From Zeugodacus cucurbitae (lineage: Eukaryota > Arthropoda > Insecta > Diptera > Tephritidae): DNA of 64,000 nt. Shown here one piece after another: positions 12,164-24,508 of the stretch. Position 1 is the stretch's first letter; each line of letters starts with the position of its first letter. The DNA is taken from NCBI RefSeq assembly GCF_028554725.1, contig NC_071670.1, positions 38,000,001-38,064,000 of the forward strand, given 5' to 3'. The notes beneath the pieces are model-generated. The model saw only the letters and a list, made by a program, of their open reading frames with translations, was not told the DNA's origin and searched no databases. A program made the position numbers and the translations under genes.

Positions 12164-12992
12164 TAGGGCTCTTAAAATTATTCGACTAATCTGAAAACCG
12201 ATTATTCGAATATCCGGTTTGTAACCGTTCGTATGAATATTAACCGGTTAGCACTATTCGGTTAGTCGCAATGTTCCGACTATTCGAATAGTCGTTCTAC
12301 TGCGGTTATTCGAATAGTTATAATGTCACTATTCGAATAAATGAAAATTGTTTGCAGTCTAAAAGCCTTTGATTTTCCAGATATATGTCCGTATTTTCCA
12401 GATATATACAATGTGCGGTATAAATCGGTTGAGAAGTGTTCGGCCAGAAGGACACGAGCAAAACCGACCACTGACCGACCCAAAAAAACCGGTTCTTCCG
12501 GCACTCGTCGAAGTTTTGCCCCAAAATGCCCCAAAGCCCCACCCACCGACCGCCCACACTGCCACGAGTGTGTCCCAAAAAAAACGGTTCCAAAAAGTAA
12601 CCGGTTACTGCAGTACTAGGCATATGCCGCAATAAACCGAAAAAATAAGGCAGTAAGTGGGTAGGGGTATAGAATAGCGAACTCAAGAAACATACCACGC
12701 ATGTCATATTTTAATTTTGCATGTGAAGCAACAATAGTGTTGGTATGACAGTCAAAAAAAATAGCGAGTTTTTTGTTAGTTTTAATGTGTCACTTTTTTT
12801 AATAAAAATAAGAAAATTAATGAACTTGCACTATTCGAATAGTCGACAACGAACGGTTAACCGAATAGTCGAAAATAAGCGGTTAATCGAATAGTCGATG
12901 ACTGACGACTATCCGAATAGTGCAAACCGAATATTATTATTCGAATAATGCCCTATTCGGTTAATTCGGTTAGTCGAATACCAAGAGCTCTA
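12164..12992. mobile_element. non-autonomous hAT-type element, 829 bp
   Basis: The ends are inverted: TAGGGCTCTT at the left and AAGAGCTCTA at the right, with ATTCGACTAA shared just inside. The flanks carry a perfect 8-bp direct duplication, GTTTGTAT, at 12156-12163 and 12993-13000. An 8-bp duplication with ends beginning TAG fits the hAT superfamily. About 170 bp at each end is packed with ATTCG/CGAAT motifs. They include the perfect palindrome CGACTATTCGAATAGTCG at 12277-12294 and ACTATTCGAATAGT at 12830-12843. The middle, about 12340-12700, is less AT-rich and encodes no recognisable transposase, so movement would need one supplied from elsewhere. Confidence 0.85.
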
Positions 12993-13000
12993 GTTTGTAT
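12993..13000. repeat. right target-site duplication of the hAT element
   Basis: GTTTGTAT, identical to 12156-12163. Confidence 0.85.
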
Positions 13001-13367
13001 ATAATCAAATAGACTAGCTATATTAATTATATCTACAATATTCAAATTCTTCCAAACTATGTGAGAGCCAAATGGAGTCTAAGGTTTTCTAAAGTCTAGT
13101 ACTATAACTAAAAATAATATATACATACATATATTTAATATCAGCGTTCCATAATCCCCACATAACTTTTCCTTTTCGATCCCCAGATGGATCTAACGTA
13201 TCCTAGTTTTATAACGTATCCGCCTATAGAAAACTTGCGCCATGAAGAAATTTGCGAACTTTTATATTCCCAATATTAGCTTAAATCATTTGATTTAAAA
13301 GTGGCAACTCTGCTCAACAATCCTTTGAGTATCTTATCTTGGAATTCCAAATAGTCTGTTCATGTTT

Positions 13368-14553
13368 TTTATACTCCCGCAACAAAGTTGCTAAGAGAGT
13401 ATAATAGTTTTGTTCACAAACAGCCGTTATGTAATACCTAAATCTAAAACAGATAGATTCATATCTACCAAAGCGATCAGGGCGACGAGAAGAAATTAAA
13501 TCCGGATTTTTGTCAGTCCGTCCGTCTGTAAGTGCAAGCGATAACTTGAGTCAAAATCAATATATCTTAATAAAACTTCGTACACATATTCGTTCACATA
13601 TTATTGGCACCATGAGACCAATGAGGTTGGTATTGAAAATGGGCGCAATTGGACCATTGGCACGGTCACCTCCCCTACAAACGATATGTTCAAAATTAAT
13701 AAAAGTGCGTTAACTCACTAATGAAAAACACCAGAAACACGAAATTTTGCAGATGAAATGGCAGAAGGAAGCTGCACACAGATTTAAAAAAAAGAAAAGG
13801 GTCGTGGCGTCACCCACTAATGGATCAATAACAATATCGCAGGAACTGCTCTTGACACCCTGTTAAAAAAATGGGTGAAATCGGTTCACAACCACGCCTA
13901 CTTCCCATATAACTCATTTTTGAATTGCAACTGATTCCTTCACTTTATAATATACACATTAGGAACCACTTAAGATAGCGGAATAAAACTTTACACTAAT
14001 ACTGTATTTGATCTGTGGCATCACTTGTGGAAAAATTGTCGAAATCGGACTATAACTTTTCAAGGCCCCGGATATCGAACATGAAGAGCTCAGTGCCTAA
14101 GGGTAATTTTTAACCGAAAATATCGGAAAATCTCTCAGATATTTTAATGTAATTCAGAGGAAATATTTTTCTTCTAAGAGTGTATCTCTATACCAAAAAT
14201 TATTAAAATCGGATCATAACTTCCCCTAGCTCCCATATACCTAATTACAGGTTTTTCAAAAATACGGTGGGCTTTATTCCGCATATACCGGTTAATATAT
14301 AAGAATCTTAGCAAGATTAAGGGAGCGTATAGGTTTGGACAATGTCTACCTTAGTGGTAAAAATGAGTGAAATCGGTTCATGAATTACTTCAGCCTTCAT
14401 GTACAATAACATATAAGAAAATTTTCGTTATTCTGTTGGACTTTATGCCGAATATAAAAATCAAATTTTGTGTTATCTTAATACAATTACTTCAATTGCG
14501 AGAGTAGTATAAAATATTCGGTTACACCCGAACTTAGCCTTTCTTTACTTGTT
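13368..14553 (+). repeat. dispersed repeat family B, copy 1
   Basis: Starts TTTTATACTCCCGCAAC, ends with TTGCGAGAGTAGTATAAAAT, and is followed by CGGTTACACCCGAACTTAGCC. The two ends are inverted to each other (consensus TTATACTCTCGCAA). Inside are a GTCAGTCCGTCCGTCTG stretch and several ATCGGTTCACAACCACGCC-like motifs. No coding potential: open frames inside are shadows. Further copies lie at 24509-25838 and 36345-37355, with a split one at 41655-42938. Confidence 0.85.
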
Positions 14554-15659
14554 ACACTAAAAAGTGTTGGCAACCTCCTCAGTCTGACCCATATAATAGT
14601 ACCTTATTTAATTTTTTGAGCTAATTCATTTATCGTTGAATGCATTTTTAACTGGTGACAACTCCGTCCAAACAATATTTTAAATGTTTTTTTTTTTAAA
14701 GAACTTATCGACATTTTAAAGCCACATTTTTTCAAACAGTTGGCAAGTTTCTTATATTTTGTCTTTAAAGGCCATGCTAGTCTTACAGCAAACAGTCAAA
14801 ATTCAAAATTCTTATATTTTCCACTGAAATTTCATGTACGTCTCGAAGCCACTTAATTTAATTAGAGCATGCCACAAGCAGAAAATTTAAATAATAAATA
14901 ATATATGTAAATATTAGCAAATATGTGGGCGTGTGTGTTGGTGAATGTGTGCAAAGTAAATATGCCATTCTTTTCCACCGAATTGAATTCAACTAATTGC
15001 AGCAAATTAAATGAATTACAAGACTGAATAAATGAGACGAATACAACGCAGACAAGGACAACGTAAAGACGAAAAGACGAAAAACAAATTAATGAAGCGA
15101 TATTCGAGTGTAAACACATTAAACGAATTTCACCAACAGTTTTCGGTTCGCTTGACAAGCGCAAAATGCTCTCTGCAAGTTGCTTGCTAAGTAAACATCA
15201 CTATTTGCGGGCACTGTATGTGAGAGGCAGTGAAGAGCATGAGGAGCGATGAAGAGCTATTATTGAAGTGTGAAAAAACAAACATGCATAGAAAGGATAA
15301 AAGTAAATAAGAGCACATCTACTCATACACACACCTGCGAGTGTGAGAGTGCAAACATAGAAAGAGGTGTGTGTGTGCACACCCAGTAAAGAACCCTTGA
15401 AATAGTGAAGGATTCTTTTAATTCAAAATGCACTTCTGTTATTGAAAATTCGGTATTTTTTTTGGTTAGTCTGAAATTGTCTCATTAATAAAGTAATAAG
15501 AAGAGGGATTTAACAGAATTTTATCTCAAACATTTACCTCCAGAGGGTAATACTTCGAAATAAAGGCCGTTCTATTTCAGATTTTTCAGTAGATATTTTT
15601 GAAATAAGGGACCAATGGAATGGCCCTCAGCAACAATATAAATTAAACAGATACTCTCT
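14554..15659. other. non-coding stretch, no gene seen
   Basis: AT-rich sequence with scattered TG and GA runs and no recognisable gene. Confidence 0.45.
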
Positions 15660-15925
15660 ATAGAAGAGTCCTTACTGAACACCGCCCGATGGGGCTATAT
15701 GCCTTGAGGTTAAATATCCTGACGGATGCAAATTGCTAAAGTTGCCAAAGTTACATTGTCCAGCTTTCGGTAGACTGCGGCTGAAACCTCTTGGCAGGAC
15801 GAACTTCGGAGAACCAGTTGAACCGTCCACGATTACGTCAATTGAGAGTCGTGAGCATCCATTTTAAGGAGCTTGGGGGATCACAAAGGACTGACCTTAG
15901 CTGTCCAAGTGGGATATTCTGTGGA
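15660..15925 (+). pseudogene. LINE 3' fragment (CCHC-like tail)
   Basis: The plus strand encodes RLNILTDANC, then CPAFGRLRLKPLGRTNFGEP, in broken frames. These match the tail of the LINE at 9992-10775 (RLNILPDASC, then PAFTRLRLKHFG). Only the last part of the element is left, and stops interrupt it. Confidence 0.6.
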
Positions 15926-18754
15926 ACAGAGATCAGCAATAAATACTTAAATCTATTTCCTTAGAAACCAACGTCTAAACTATCTAGAAAACTATTTAGG
16001 GAGGCGAAAATGAAATATTGGAATTTCTGACATTAACCTCTCCATAAAAATATCTCCTCCTCCATCCTAACCACTATTTCTTTTTATATTTTCTCAAAAT
16101 GAGTTCATTCAATACCTCAGGCGACACAGGGTTACTATTCGGAAGGCCAATTGGAGAACAGAAGGTCACATCTTGTCGTAGCCGCGAATCTTCTATTCAA
16201 AATCAGTATCACCCCAATACCTTAATTAATCAATAATGCGTCATCACTACAGAGATGACTTTGAACACATAAATTCTGTTAACAGGAGATTTCTCAATTG
16301 TAAGGCTCTATTGATTCGTCTATAAATATATGTATTTTATACATTGAACTACCAATCGACTTTTCTTATCATCTCGCCAAAAAAGCGCTCACGTACTCAT
16401 TGTTCAGAAAACATTTTGCTGGCGTCACACTGTCTCAACGCACTCGAAAATCAAACAAGCATTCAAACACTATAAGCTCGCACCTTGATACCTGATAAGA
16501 AACACAATTAAGAAAAAAACACAGCGAAGGTGTGAAAAGACGCGCGTAGAAAATTACAAGAAAACCACGAACTTTCGAGTGGGAGCGTGTGCGCACACAC
16601 GCCACATGAGTGCACTACTAATTAGACGCGTGGAAAAACAGCTATGAGAGAGACTTCCTCCTTGAGGAGAAGACAGCCATAAAATAAAGAACTTCGTGCG
16701 GCAAGTTAGGTGTGCGACAGTGTTTTTATAAGTTAGCAAGTGTTGAGCACACAGGTGTTCTAGCTGACAAGTTAGATAACGTTTTTGTGGAATAGAAGGA
16801 ATTGCTCGATAGGAAAAAATTTCGAAGGAATCATTGTTTTCTTAAGAAATTATTGGATGCAATGTAGCCGGAATATTTTTTATGCTAATTGTTGAAAATG
16901 AAAGGAGGATTGGATTGGATTTGATTGGGAGTGAATTCTAAAAGATTTTATTTTAGGAGTCTTGTCTAACCGATTATTTGTTATGTCTGGCGAAGAATTT
17001 TATTGATGAGTATCAACCGTGCTTTTAATAAAAACCTAAGATTCAGGCATGAGTGATATGAAAATGGAACTTCACACAACCCATATTCAGGTCTGATCCA
17101 GAGAACGGTCATTTTGTTATCGTAAAAATAGGTTTAATATCTTGAAGAAGTAGTACTATGATAAAAATCTCACTTGTGGAGACCTACCCAATCAGGATCC
17201 CGGGCAAATTAAAGTTCTCCCAATAATTGAGAGAACTATTTCTGAAGATAGTCGGTTCTAGATAACCGGAATGAATCCACATTTATACAGAGCGTATTTT
17301 AAAAAGTCGTAGAAGACATTATTGTATCGTATGATCTCATTTATTAGGTATAGGATAATGAAACCGTTGACAAAGAAGGTAGTTGTGCTTCACTCTTGAT
17401 AAAGTTCCCCAGTTGAAGAATATAAAACAATTTAAACGATAGTAAGGTAAACTCAAGATCATGTTCAAAACGGGGGAGAAGAATGGATGCACGTCTGTCT
17501 TCATTAATATGCTTAACCTAGACTGGGGACCCCATCCACTGTCGTAATAATTCAAATTTTATCGATGGCCATAACGAAGTATTTTCAGGCGATCTAAAGA
17601 AGGCTCATCTATCAGATCGGTGTTTTATAAAGGGTCCGCATAGCAAAAACTAAACAGTATGCGAACAAGAACTGTCACCCAATATTAAAACAAAATATCA
17701 AGCTTTATTTTGCTACAAAAACTTTAATTGAAAGGTTCGAATAAAGTCTTTAATTATGTAACTTAAGTATATTACTTGGGGTATTTATAGAAGTTGGGTT
17801 TTAAATTCTCTCTTTTTTGTATAGCTCAAATGATTTCCAGGACTTCAATATTTCTGCTCTTTTGTTATATGTACTCTTTCATTTCTCTATGGCAAGGTCT
17901 TCAAATTCAACGCTTCCATTCGGGTGCTTCCTAGCAAAATAATTGAAGAATATGCTATTCATAATGCGATTACACCTTGAACGTCGCACTCTCAAATTCT
18001 TACGAATTCTCATCTCTTTTCTATATATACACCTACAGTTGTATTAAGTTACTTACATTACTTCTTACACGCAGAAATGTCCAAACAATTGAAACTTTTT
18101 GGAAATTAAAAGTGAGCTCCGAGGAAACTACACTAGTAACAAAAGAAAACACAGCGAACATTGAAGAGTGACAGCAAAAACAATTGAGAACAATGAAAAT
18201 AATTGCAAGCTTTAGAGCAAATAAAATTAGTAACGAAGATGAAATACAGTAGAAATAGTTGATACTTAAGTTGTTAAAAAATGCGTGGTAAATTGTTAGA
18301 ATATTAGAAAAACAAAAGAAAATAAGGAGAATGAAACAATGAAACAAATGTTAAACTATCGAGGCGACAAGCTGTGAACGCAAGCAAAAGTTTTCACAAA
18401 CGAGCAAATTTCGCTGAACGAATTTCAGTTTTTTTTGTGCAACAATTTTTACACAAATTTCTCTCTCTCTTCTCACCAATGCCTACATGAAATGAAAAAA
18501 AAAATTCAAAAACAATAATTTCACTAACAAAAAATGCAATAATAGAAGCTCAATTCATTTGTAGCGCAGCAAGCAAGTATGAAAGCTCGCCGTAAGCTTG
18601 TATGACAAAATCGTTTAACCAGCGCAACTATTTAAGACTACACGTAGAGCAAATCCTGTTGGCGCACAAGACCAGCAAACCAAGTAATCAACATAAATCA
18701 GACACGTTGTTTTCTTTAGCTGCGATAAATTTTTCGTGAAAGTTTTGCTAATTT
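15926..18754. other. non-coding stretch, no gene seen
   Basis: No recognisable gene. Short open frames at 16554, 17337, 17977 and 18033 match nothing known to me. Confidence 0.4.
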
Positions 18755-18756
18755 TC

Positions 18757-19014
18757 AGTTGGCTTATTTCGCTCGGCGCGACTCGAATTGCCAAGCGCAC
18801 ACGTGAGCCGAAAGCATTTCACGGCGGCCACAGGCAGAAGACATGCGATGACTTTGCCATTAAGCAGCTGCGGAAGTGTACGGCGAGCCAGTAAGGCTTC
18901 CACCAACACTCAAACAACAACACAGCAGTCAAGCAGCATGATGACCAACTCCGTCTACGCTTTCTTGTCAGCAGCAGCAGGGAAAAGCTCGCCTGTTCAG
19001 CCTCCATAGCGATA
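18757..19014 (+). other. candidate transcription start and first exon
   Basis: TTTTCAGTTGGC at about 18754-18765 contains TCAGTT, a perfect fit to the insect initiator consensus. It is followed by about 260 bp that are clearly less AT-rich than the flanks and rich in CAG/CAA. The stretch ends at a good 5' splice site (ATAGTGAGTACATC, near 19014). An open frame inside (18788-19009) ends just before that site, so if this is an exon it may be a 5' leader. No downstream exon was recognised. This is inference only. Confidence 0.25.
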
Positions 19015-19019
19015 GTGAG

Positions 19020-22000
19020 TACATCATTTTTCCCCCTCTCTTCTCTTCGGTTGTGGCAGCGGAAATTAGTAAATTTGTCACACTTCATCTGCCATCACAC
19101 AATGCTAATGGCGGCTGTGGACGCGATAGTTTTATGGCTTTTGGCGCTTATGCAACGCCTATCTGTCTACAGCCGTGCACAACTTGTTGGCGTTTGAGCG
19201 CATAAAAAGTTGGCACATTGTTGAATGTTTAATGGTGTGTTTCTGGTTTTTGTTGTTGGTTACTCCTGTGATGATAAGGAGCCACAAGACACAATGTGAA
19301 TGTGAGGAGATTTTGTCGCGAGTATCACGAGAGATGCCACGGGCAATAGGATTTTTGATAAATTACTTTGCACGCTGAATATTTGAAGACCCTAGTGAAC
19401 GATGTAAATCTTATAAGCAGAGAACCAATGTAAATCAATTTGATTTTTGGTATAAGCCAAACATTTGTTCTGGTGTATCTTTGTATTGAACACTAGCAGT
19501 TCATTTAAAAAGATACTTTCTTATTCACAGATTGGCTGGGAGACAAGAAGAGAAGGTCTACAAAACAATGGAAAGGTCAAAACTACTAAATTTAGAGCGT
19601 AGAGCAGGCACAAGAGAAGCTACAACTGATATCTCACTTGGCTTGGCAGTTCCTTTATAGAGAGAAGGAACCAAACACCAATTCTGTCAAAAAATTCGGA
19701 AAATAAAGTCTAAATGTTGGACTATATTTTTTAAACTAGTGATCCAACGAAAGAAGCTCAGCCATCATATTTAAATTATGCCCTGCCACAGGGATTTTTG
19801 AAAAGTCTGACGGGGTTTGGGAATTTATTTATAGAGAGAATTCGGAGATCATGTATTTGGTAAATATAGAAAATCATCGGCATCGAATCGAAATGCAATC
19901 AAGAAAGCTCAGAGAGTGAGCCCTTCGAACACCTTTCAAACAGAGGAGAGAGAGAGTGAGTAATACTAGCAAAGGCAAGAAACTAAAAAAGGTAAGACAT
20001 TCTCAAGTATCTGCCTTAAGGGGGCATAGCATGTAACGGCCTATTTTTTAGTATTTTCTTTTTTTCAAAAATCAGAAAATAGATAGAGCTTTAAGTTTAT
20101 TATCGTTTATTAACATATATTTCGATAGTGTAAATATAAATTTTAAGTAAAATATATTGTGTAGAACATGAGTTATAGCGTTCTGAACACAACCGCCTGA
20201 AAACAATTGGCTCGCACTTTCTCCATGATTCCGGCTGTTTGGCTTATCGGAATAAAAAAAAACAATAAAATAGCGACGTTTTAGACTGCAAACTTAAATG
20301 CATTGAATCCACTACGATCAAATGAATATACCAAAAATTGGACTTTTGGTAGACATTCGAAATAAAAAACTGTGAATTTTGAATAAAAAATCTAAATTTG
20401 TAAAATTCTTTATTGATTTCAAGTCAATCAGTCAAGCCGTTTTTGAGATACGATGAAGGCAATACATCGATACCCCTTCCAGATTCTCATATTCAATTGT
20501 TTCTCTAGTAATTTCCTTTTGACATTGCCTGTATTCATCTCGATATGTTATATCGAGTGAAAGTAAGAGTTTCGTGTATTTCTAATCTACCGCGTTACAC
20601 GTGAATTTTGCAGTTTTGTATCCCATTTGATCTTTCCAAAGCGATTTTATTTTATATGTCATGTTCCTGTCCAGATCATCGTATAGATTGTACAATGGGT
20701 TTGCCAATGTCAATCACTTTTCTTGATGACAGTTGTACAACAATACCCGTCTTGGCAATACCTTTGTGGCCTGGCAAAAACGGTAACCCTGTCTAAAAAG
20801 TTTATTTAATCTTCCTTTACTGTGACATCCATATTAGGTTCATTGAACCAATTTTTGAAAATTGGAATCTGTAACAATTGGCTAGAGGTGGTAAAATTCT
20901 AAGGCAAAGGAAAACTCAGTTTTCTCTGCAGAAACTTATACATTGTTCGGACCTTATTTTCAACCCCAGGAAATTATTATTATATTAGTCGTGGTCGTAG
21001 TCGTTATTAATATATACAGTACAGTAACAGTACACATTGAAGAGTAGAGTCCGACGAAACCATAAATCCATGGAATTATAGTACCATGGTTGCCAATTTA
21101 GTAAATCTGTATATTTATATAAAGCGACATAGTAAATTTTCACACACATGATAAAAAAACTTGTAACCACAACTAAAAAAAACTTGTTTCAAAACTTTAT
21201 TAAGACAATTTACAATCAATAAACAAATATTCATGCCCAAATTATATTATCTTATACAATACAATATAAAAAAGCGTAATACCTCCCAATTTAAAGTGTT
21301 AACTTCATTAAAAGAAGGTTCAATAATTAATAAAGGGTTACGACCATAAAAAAAATCTTTAAAACTAATTTAAAAAACAACACTTCTAATAAAATTACGA
21401 CAAATACTTGTAGACGCACACTTAATTTAACTCGCTGCAAACAACAATGTAACAAATTACAAAAATTACCGCATAACCCCCACTGAATAAACGCGCCGAA
21501 CAATTAAAGCGTACAAATTTCCAACACTTTCCAATAAAAATGCGCATTTTCAATTAGGCGAAGCACAGCAGCAGCGAACCCACAAAGTTATAATTACGCA
21601 TGTACGTAAATGCCAATAGCGATTGTAACCGCATCGATAGCCGATGCGGCGCCAAATGGCACGAACTTGCGGCCGGCAACAGGAAATAAAACAGAGAAAA
21701 AAATAATTAAAAAATAAAAGCAAACTTTTTTCGTGCCTACTGCAGCGGTTGAGCAGTGAATAGGGGGGTAAAAATCGGGCTTTATGAAAATCAAATTAAT
21801 TTCACACAAAAACGCCATTAGAAAGGCGGAAAACGGTGACCCACACATACATACATTTGCGGGGTGGGAAACAAGAAAAGTAACCAAACGGTCGTCCAAT
21901 AATAATGAACATATTTGTTTCAAATTTATTCTAATTAAAATCTTCAGCTATTGAAATTTTGTAATTAGCGTTTTGAGCAATTACTTAAGAGCGGCCCGTT

Positions 22001-22435
22001 TGTTCGACACCCATCTGCCACCCTCCACGACAGCTGTGCTCGAACGCTTAAAATGCTAATACCATTACTTCGTTGGCTTTGCCGTTTTCGAATGCCGAAC
22101 GGTGAAGAGCGCAAACTCACGCTTACTTCTAATCGATACGAGCGCGTTGTACCGTTACCCTGAGGCTGGTCAGCGCCTCATTAAAACTTCGACGCGACCA
22201 CAGCTAAGCACACACAGTTTAACCTTCACCAATGGCAACGGCGTCGATGCAAATCAAATGCGTAGGTTATCTACTGAATTGGTTTGCGTCTGTTGGCAAT
22301 ATTTTGTGCCGAACGCCTAAATATATGCTTTCGAAATGAGAAACCAACAAAAATCCGTATTACCGAGAAGTGACAGCGACGGCTTAGATAAGAGAACTTG
22401 TACATATGAACTTGTATATATAAATAAAAAGCATA
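19020..22435. other. non-coding stretch, no gene seen
   Basis: No recognisable gene. A GA run lies at about 19942-19960. The stretch at 20025-20560 looks unlike its flanks and may be an old repeat, but I found no ends. The region at 21960-22330 is less AT-rich and apparently unique, with an unrecognised 72-codon frame. Confidence 0.4.
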
Positions 22436-22440
22436 TGAGC

Positions 22441-23027
22441 GAGGTCCGATAAGTACTTAGTGACACCGTCCGATAACGCCATCATCATACTATTGTGTAA
22501 TACATTCTCGTAGACCGGAATTTCGGTCAAAAGAGGCCGCGTGTGGAAGAGGGAGCCTCCACGAACTTAACAAAAAAATGAAAAAGAGTAAAATCGGTCG
22601 GTGATTCGATCCTCGTATTTGGAAAGTAAATTTTAAAACAAAAAGGGTTCGAAGGATTGGATGATGGAGAGAAGACTTCGACCATGAAAAATTAATTGAA
22701 CCAGTTTCAACGTTTTCATGGTCGACGGGGCCTCGAAAGTGGCCATCACGGAGGATAACGTAACGTCAATTAAAGGTCGAACTACGTCGATTGCTCCGTC
22801 CAATATATTCTCCAGATTTTGACACGGACGACTTCCTTTTGGTTTCCAAACTTGAAAGAGTTACTCTCCGTGGAAAAATTTGGAGTCGAGTCGGAGTTAC
22901 TTACTTTGCAGACCCCTAGAAAACATATTTTTCAGAGAGGACAAAGAAATTGTGATCTAAAGGATACCATATAATCACAATTCTTCCAAAGTTTCCGTTA
23001 TCTTTTGTAAATCTACTTATCGGACCA
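22441..23027 (+). mobile_element. degenerate mariner-like element with inverted ends
   Basis: The left end is GAGGTCCGATAAGTACTTAG. The right end, reversed, reads GGTGGTCCGATAAGTAGATT, so GGTCCGATAAGTA is shared as an inverted repeat. Near 22800 the plus strand encodes PIYSPDFDTDDFLLVSKLE, a decayed form of the YSPDLAPxDFFLFPKLK block around the third catalytic aspartate of mariner. Many stops and frameshifts break the rest. At about 590 bp it is less than half a full mariner. No exact TA duplication could be fixed. Confidence 0.65.
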
Positions 23028-24508
23028 CCCTCAAACATATAAACACAAATGTACCCCTACACATATTCGGTCCAAATATTTGCAATTTCGCAAATGTACC
23101 TTGTGCGCTCGACAAGCGAATGGGCACTTTGCTGTGGTTGTTCGTCGCGGCACGTGTTCTAGTGCTTACTTAGTCTACTCATTTGCAGCTGCCTGCGTCT
23201 CGGTTTGCGTGCCCAATTACGTTGATGCGTAGCTGTACCCATATGGTTGGCATAGCCGGTGGCTTACCCTTTCTGTGCCGCTTTTCCTTTCAACGTGATC
23301 AAGGCGGAAAGTAGTGTTGGCATATACAGCTAAGCTACCAAAACCATTCGCGTACATATTTACCTCACCTCGCTGCTATAGACAGGGCTCCATTCTCCAA
23401 CTATCTTTAAGTTGGCAAGTGAGAATTGGGTTAATGTTTGATTAAAGTGACCTGGCGCTAAAAGTATGGGAAAGCATTGGTTTAAAAATATGTCCGTATA
23501 TGAAAAATTATTGGTAAATATAAATGCACATATGAGTTATTTTCTAACTTAAAGCCTAAACTGTTATGATTTTGAACTATATCTCCAGCAATATATTTTG
23601 AAAATAATTATATGTGATATATAGTATATTAACAGAACGCAGTTTTCTACTCATTACAATATTATCTACCAAAACATTACAGTTGAAAGTTTAACTGATT
23701 TGTCATGATTGTTGTAGATTCTGGCAAAGAGAGAGATTGGAATATATCTATGAGAGAAATATCGTAGTCTCATTAACAACTCCAAAACGGTTTTAGTTTG
23801 TCAATTATTGATGTCATAAATCCATACATTCATTTTCTAAATAAGATAATTAATTGTCAACCGCATCTTATTTCAAACTTCCCTCTCTCTGAAAATCTGA
23901 ATATTTTAAGTTATAAAAAATATTGTTTAGCAAATAAAGCCAAATGAAAATTGTAACCTTAGCATGAATTAATCAACTACTAACCATTTCACATTTTTCT
24001 CGTATCATAGGACAAACACTTATAATATCTCAAAAGGGAGACGATTTGCTCCCAACAATATCAATCAGAAATTCTAAGAGTACCCGAACCAGTTTCTCAA
24101 ATTTATGAACCCTAATACGAACTGGGTAGTCTACCGCAGTATATACCTTTGCAAAATCTGTTCCCTTTGATGAAGTTCTGTAAATGGCGGCTCTAACTAC
24201 TGCAAAACAAGAGTTCGACTTTCGAGACTTGTGAAGTATGTGCAGCATCCAACGTGTTTCAGCATTGCACTAATAACATTTTTGAAAGATCACTCTAACC
24301 AACTCATCTACCAAGCTTCCTCCTTTCGAATGACTGTGTCGAAGCAGCTCGATTCCTGGGACTACTTTCGATCACTTCAATCGTAATACCATTATATTTA
24401 ACTAACAACAATAACATCTCCTTTGGATAAATTTCAAAGAGCTCGAACGAAGAAGCGAGCGCTCAAGGGCTCCTAAAAATGTTATTCAATTGATAGAATA
24501 GTGAACAC
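23028..24508. other. non-coding stretch, no gene seen
   Basis: Unique-looking and less AT-rich at 23090-23400, AT-rich after that. No recognisable gene. Confidence 0.4.

Noticed and set aside
12280..12707. Several overlapping open frames of 68-129 codons on both strands
   Set aside because: They lie in the middle of the hAT element, overlap in all frames and show no transposase motif.
20025..20560. Possible element beginning TTAAGGGGGCATAGCATG
   Set aside because: No matching inverted or direct end could be found, and no coding sequence is present.
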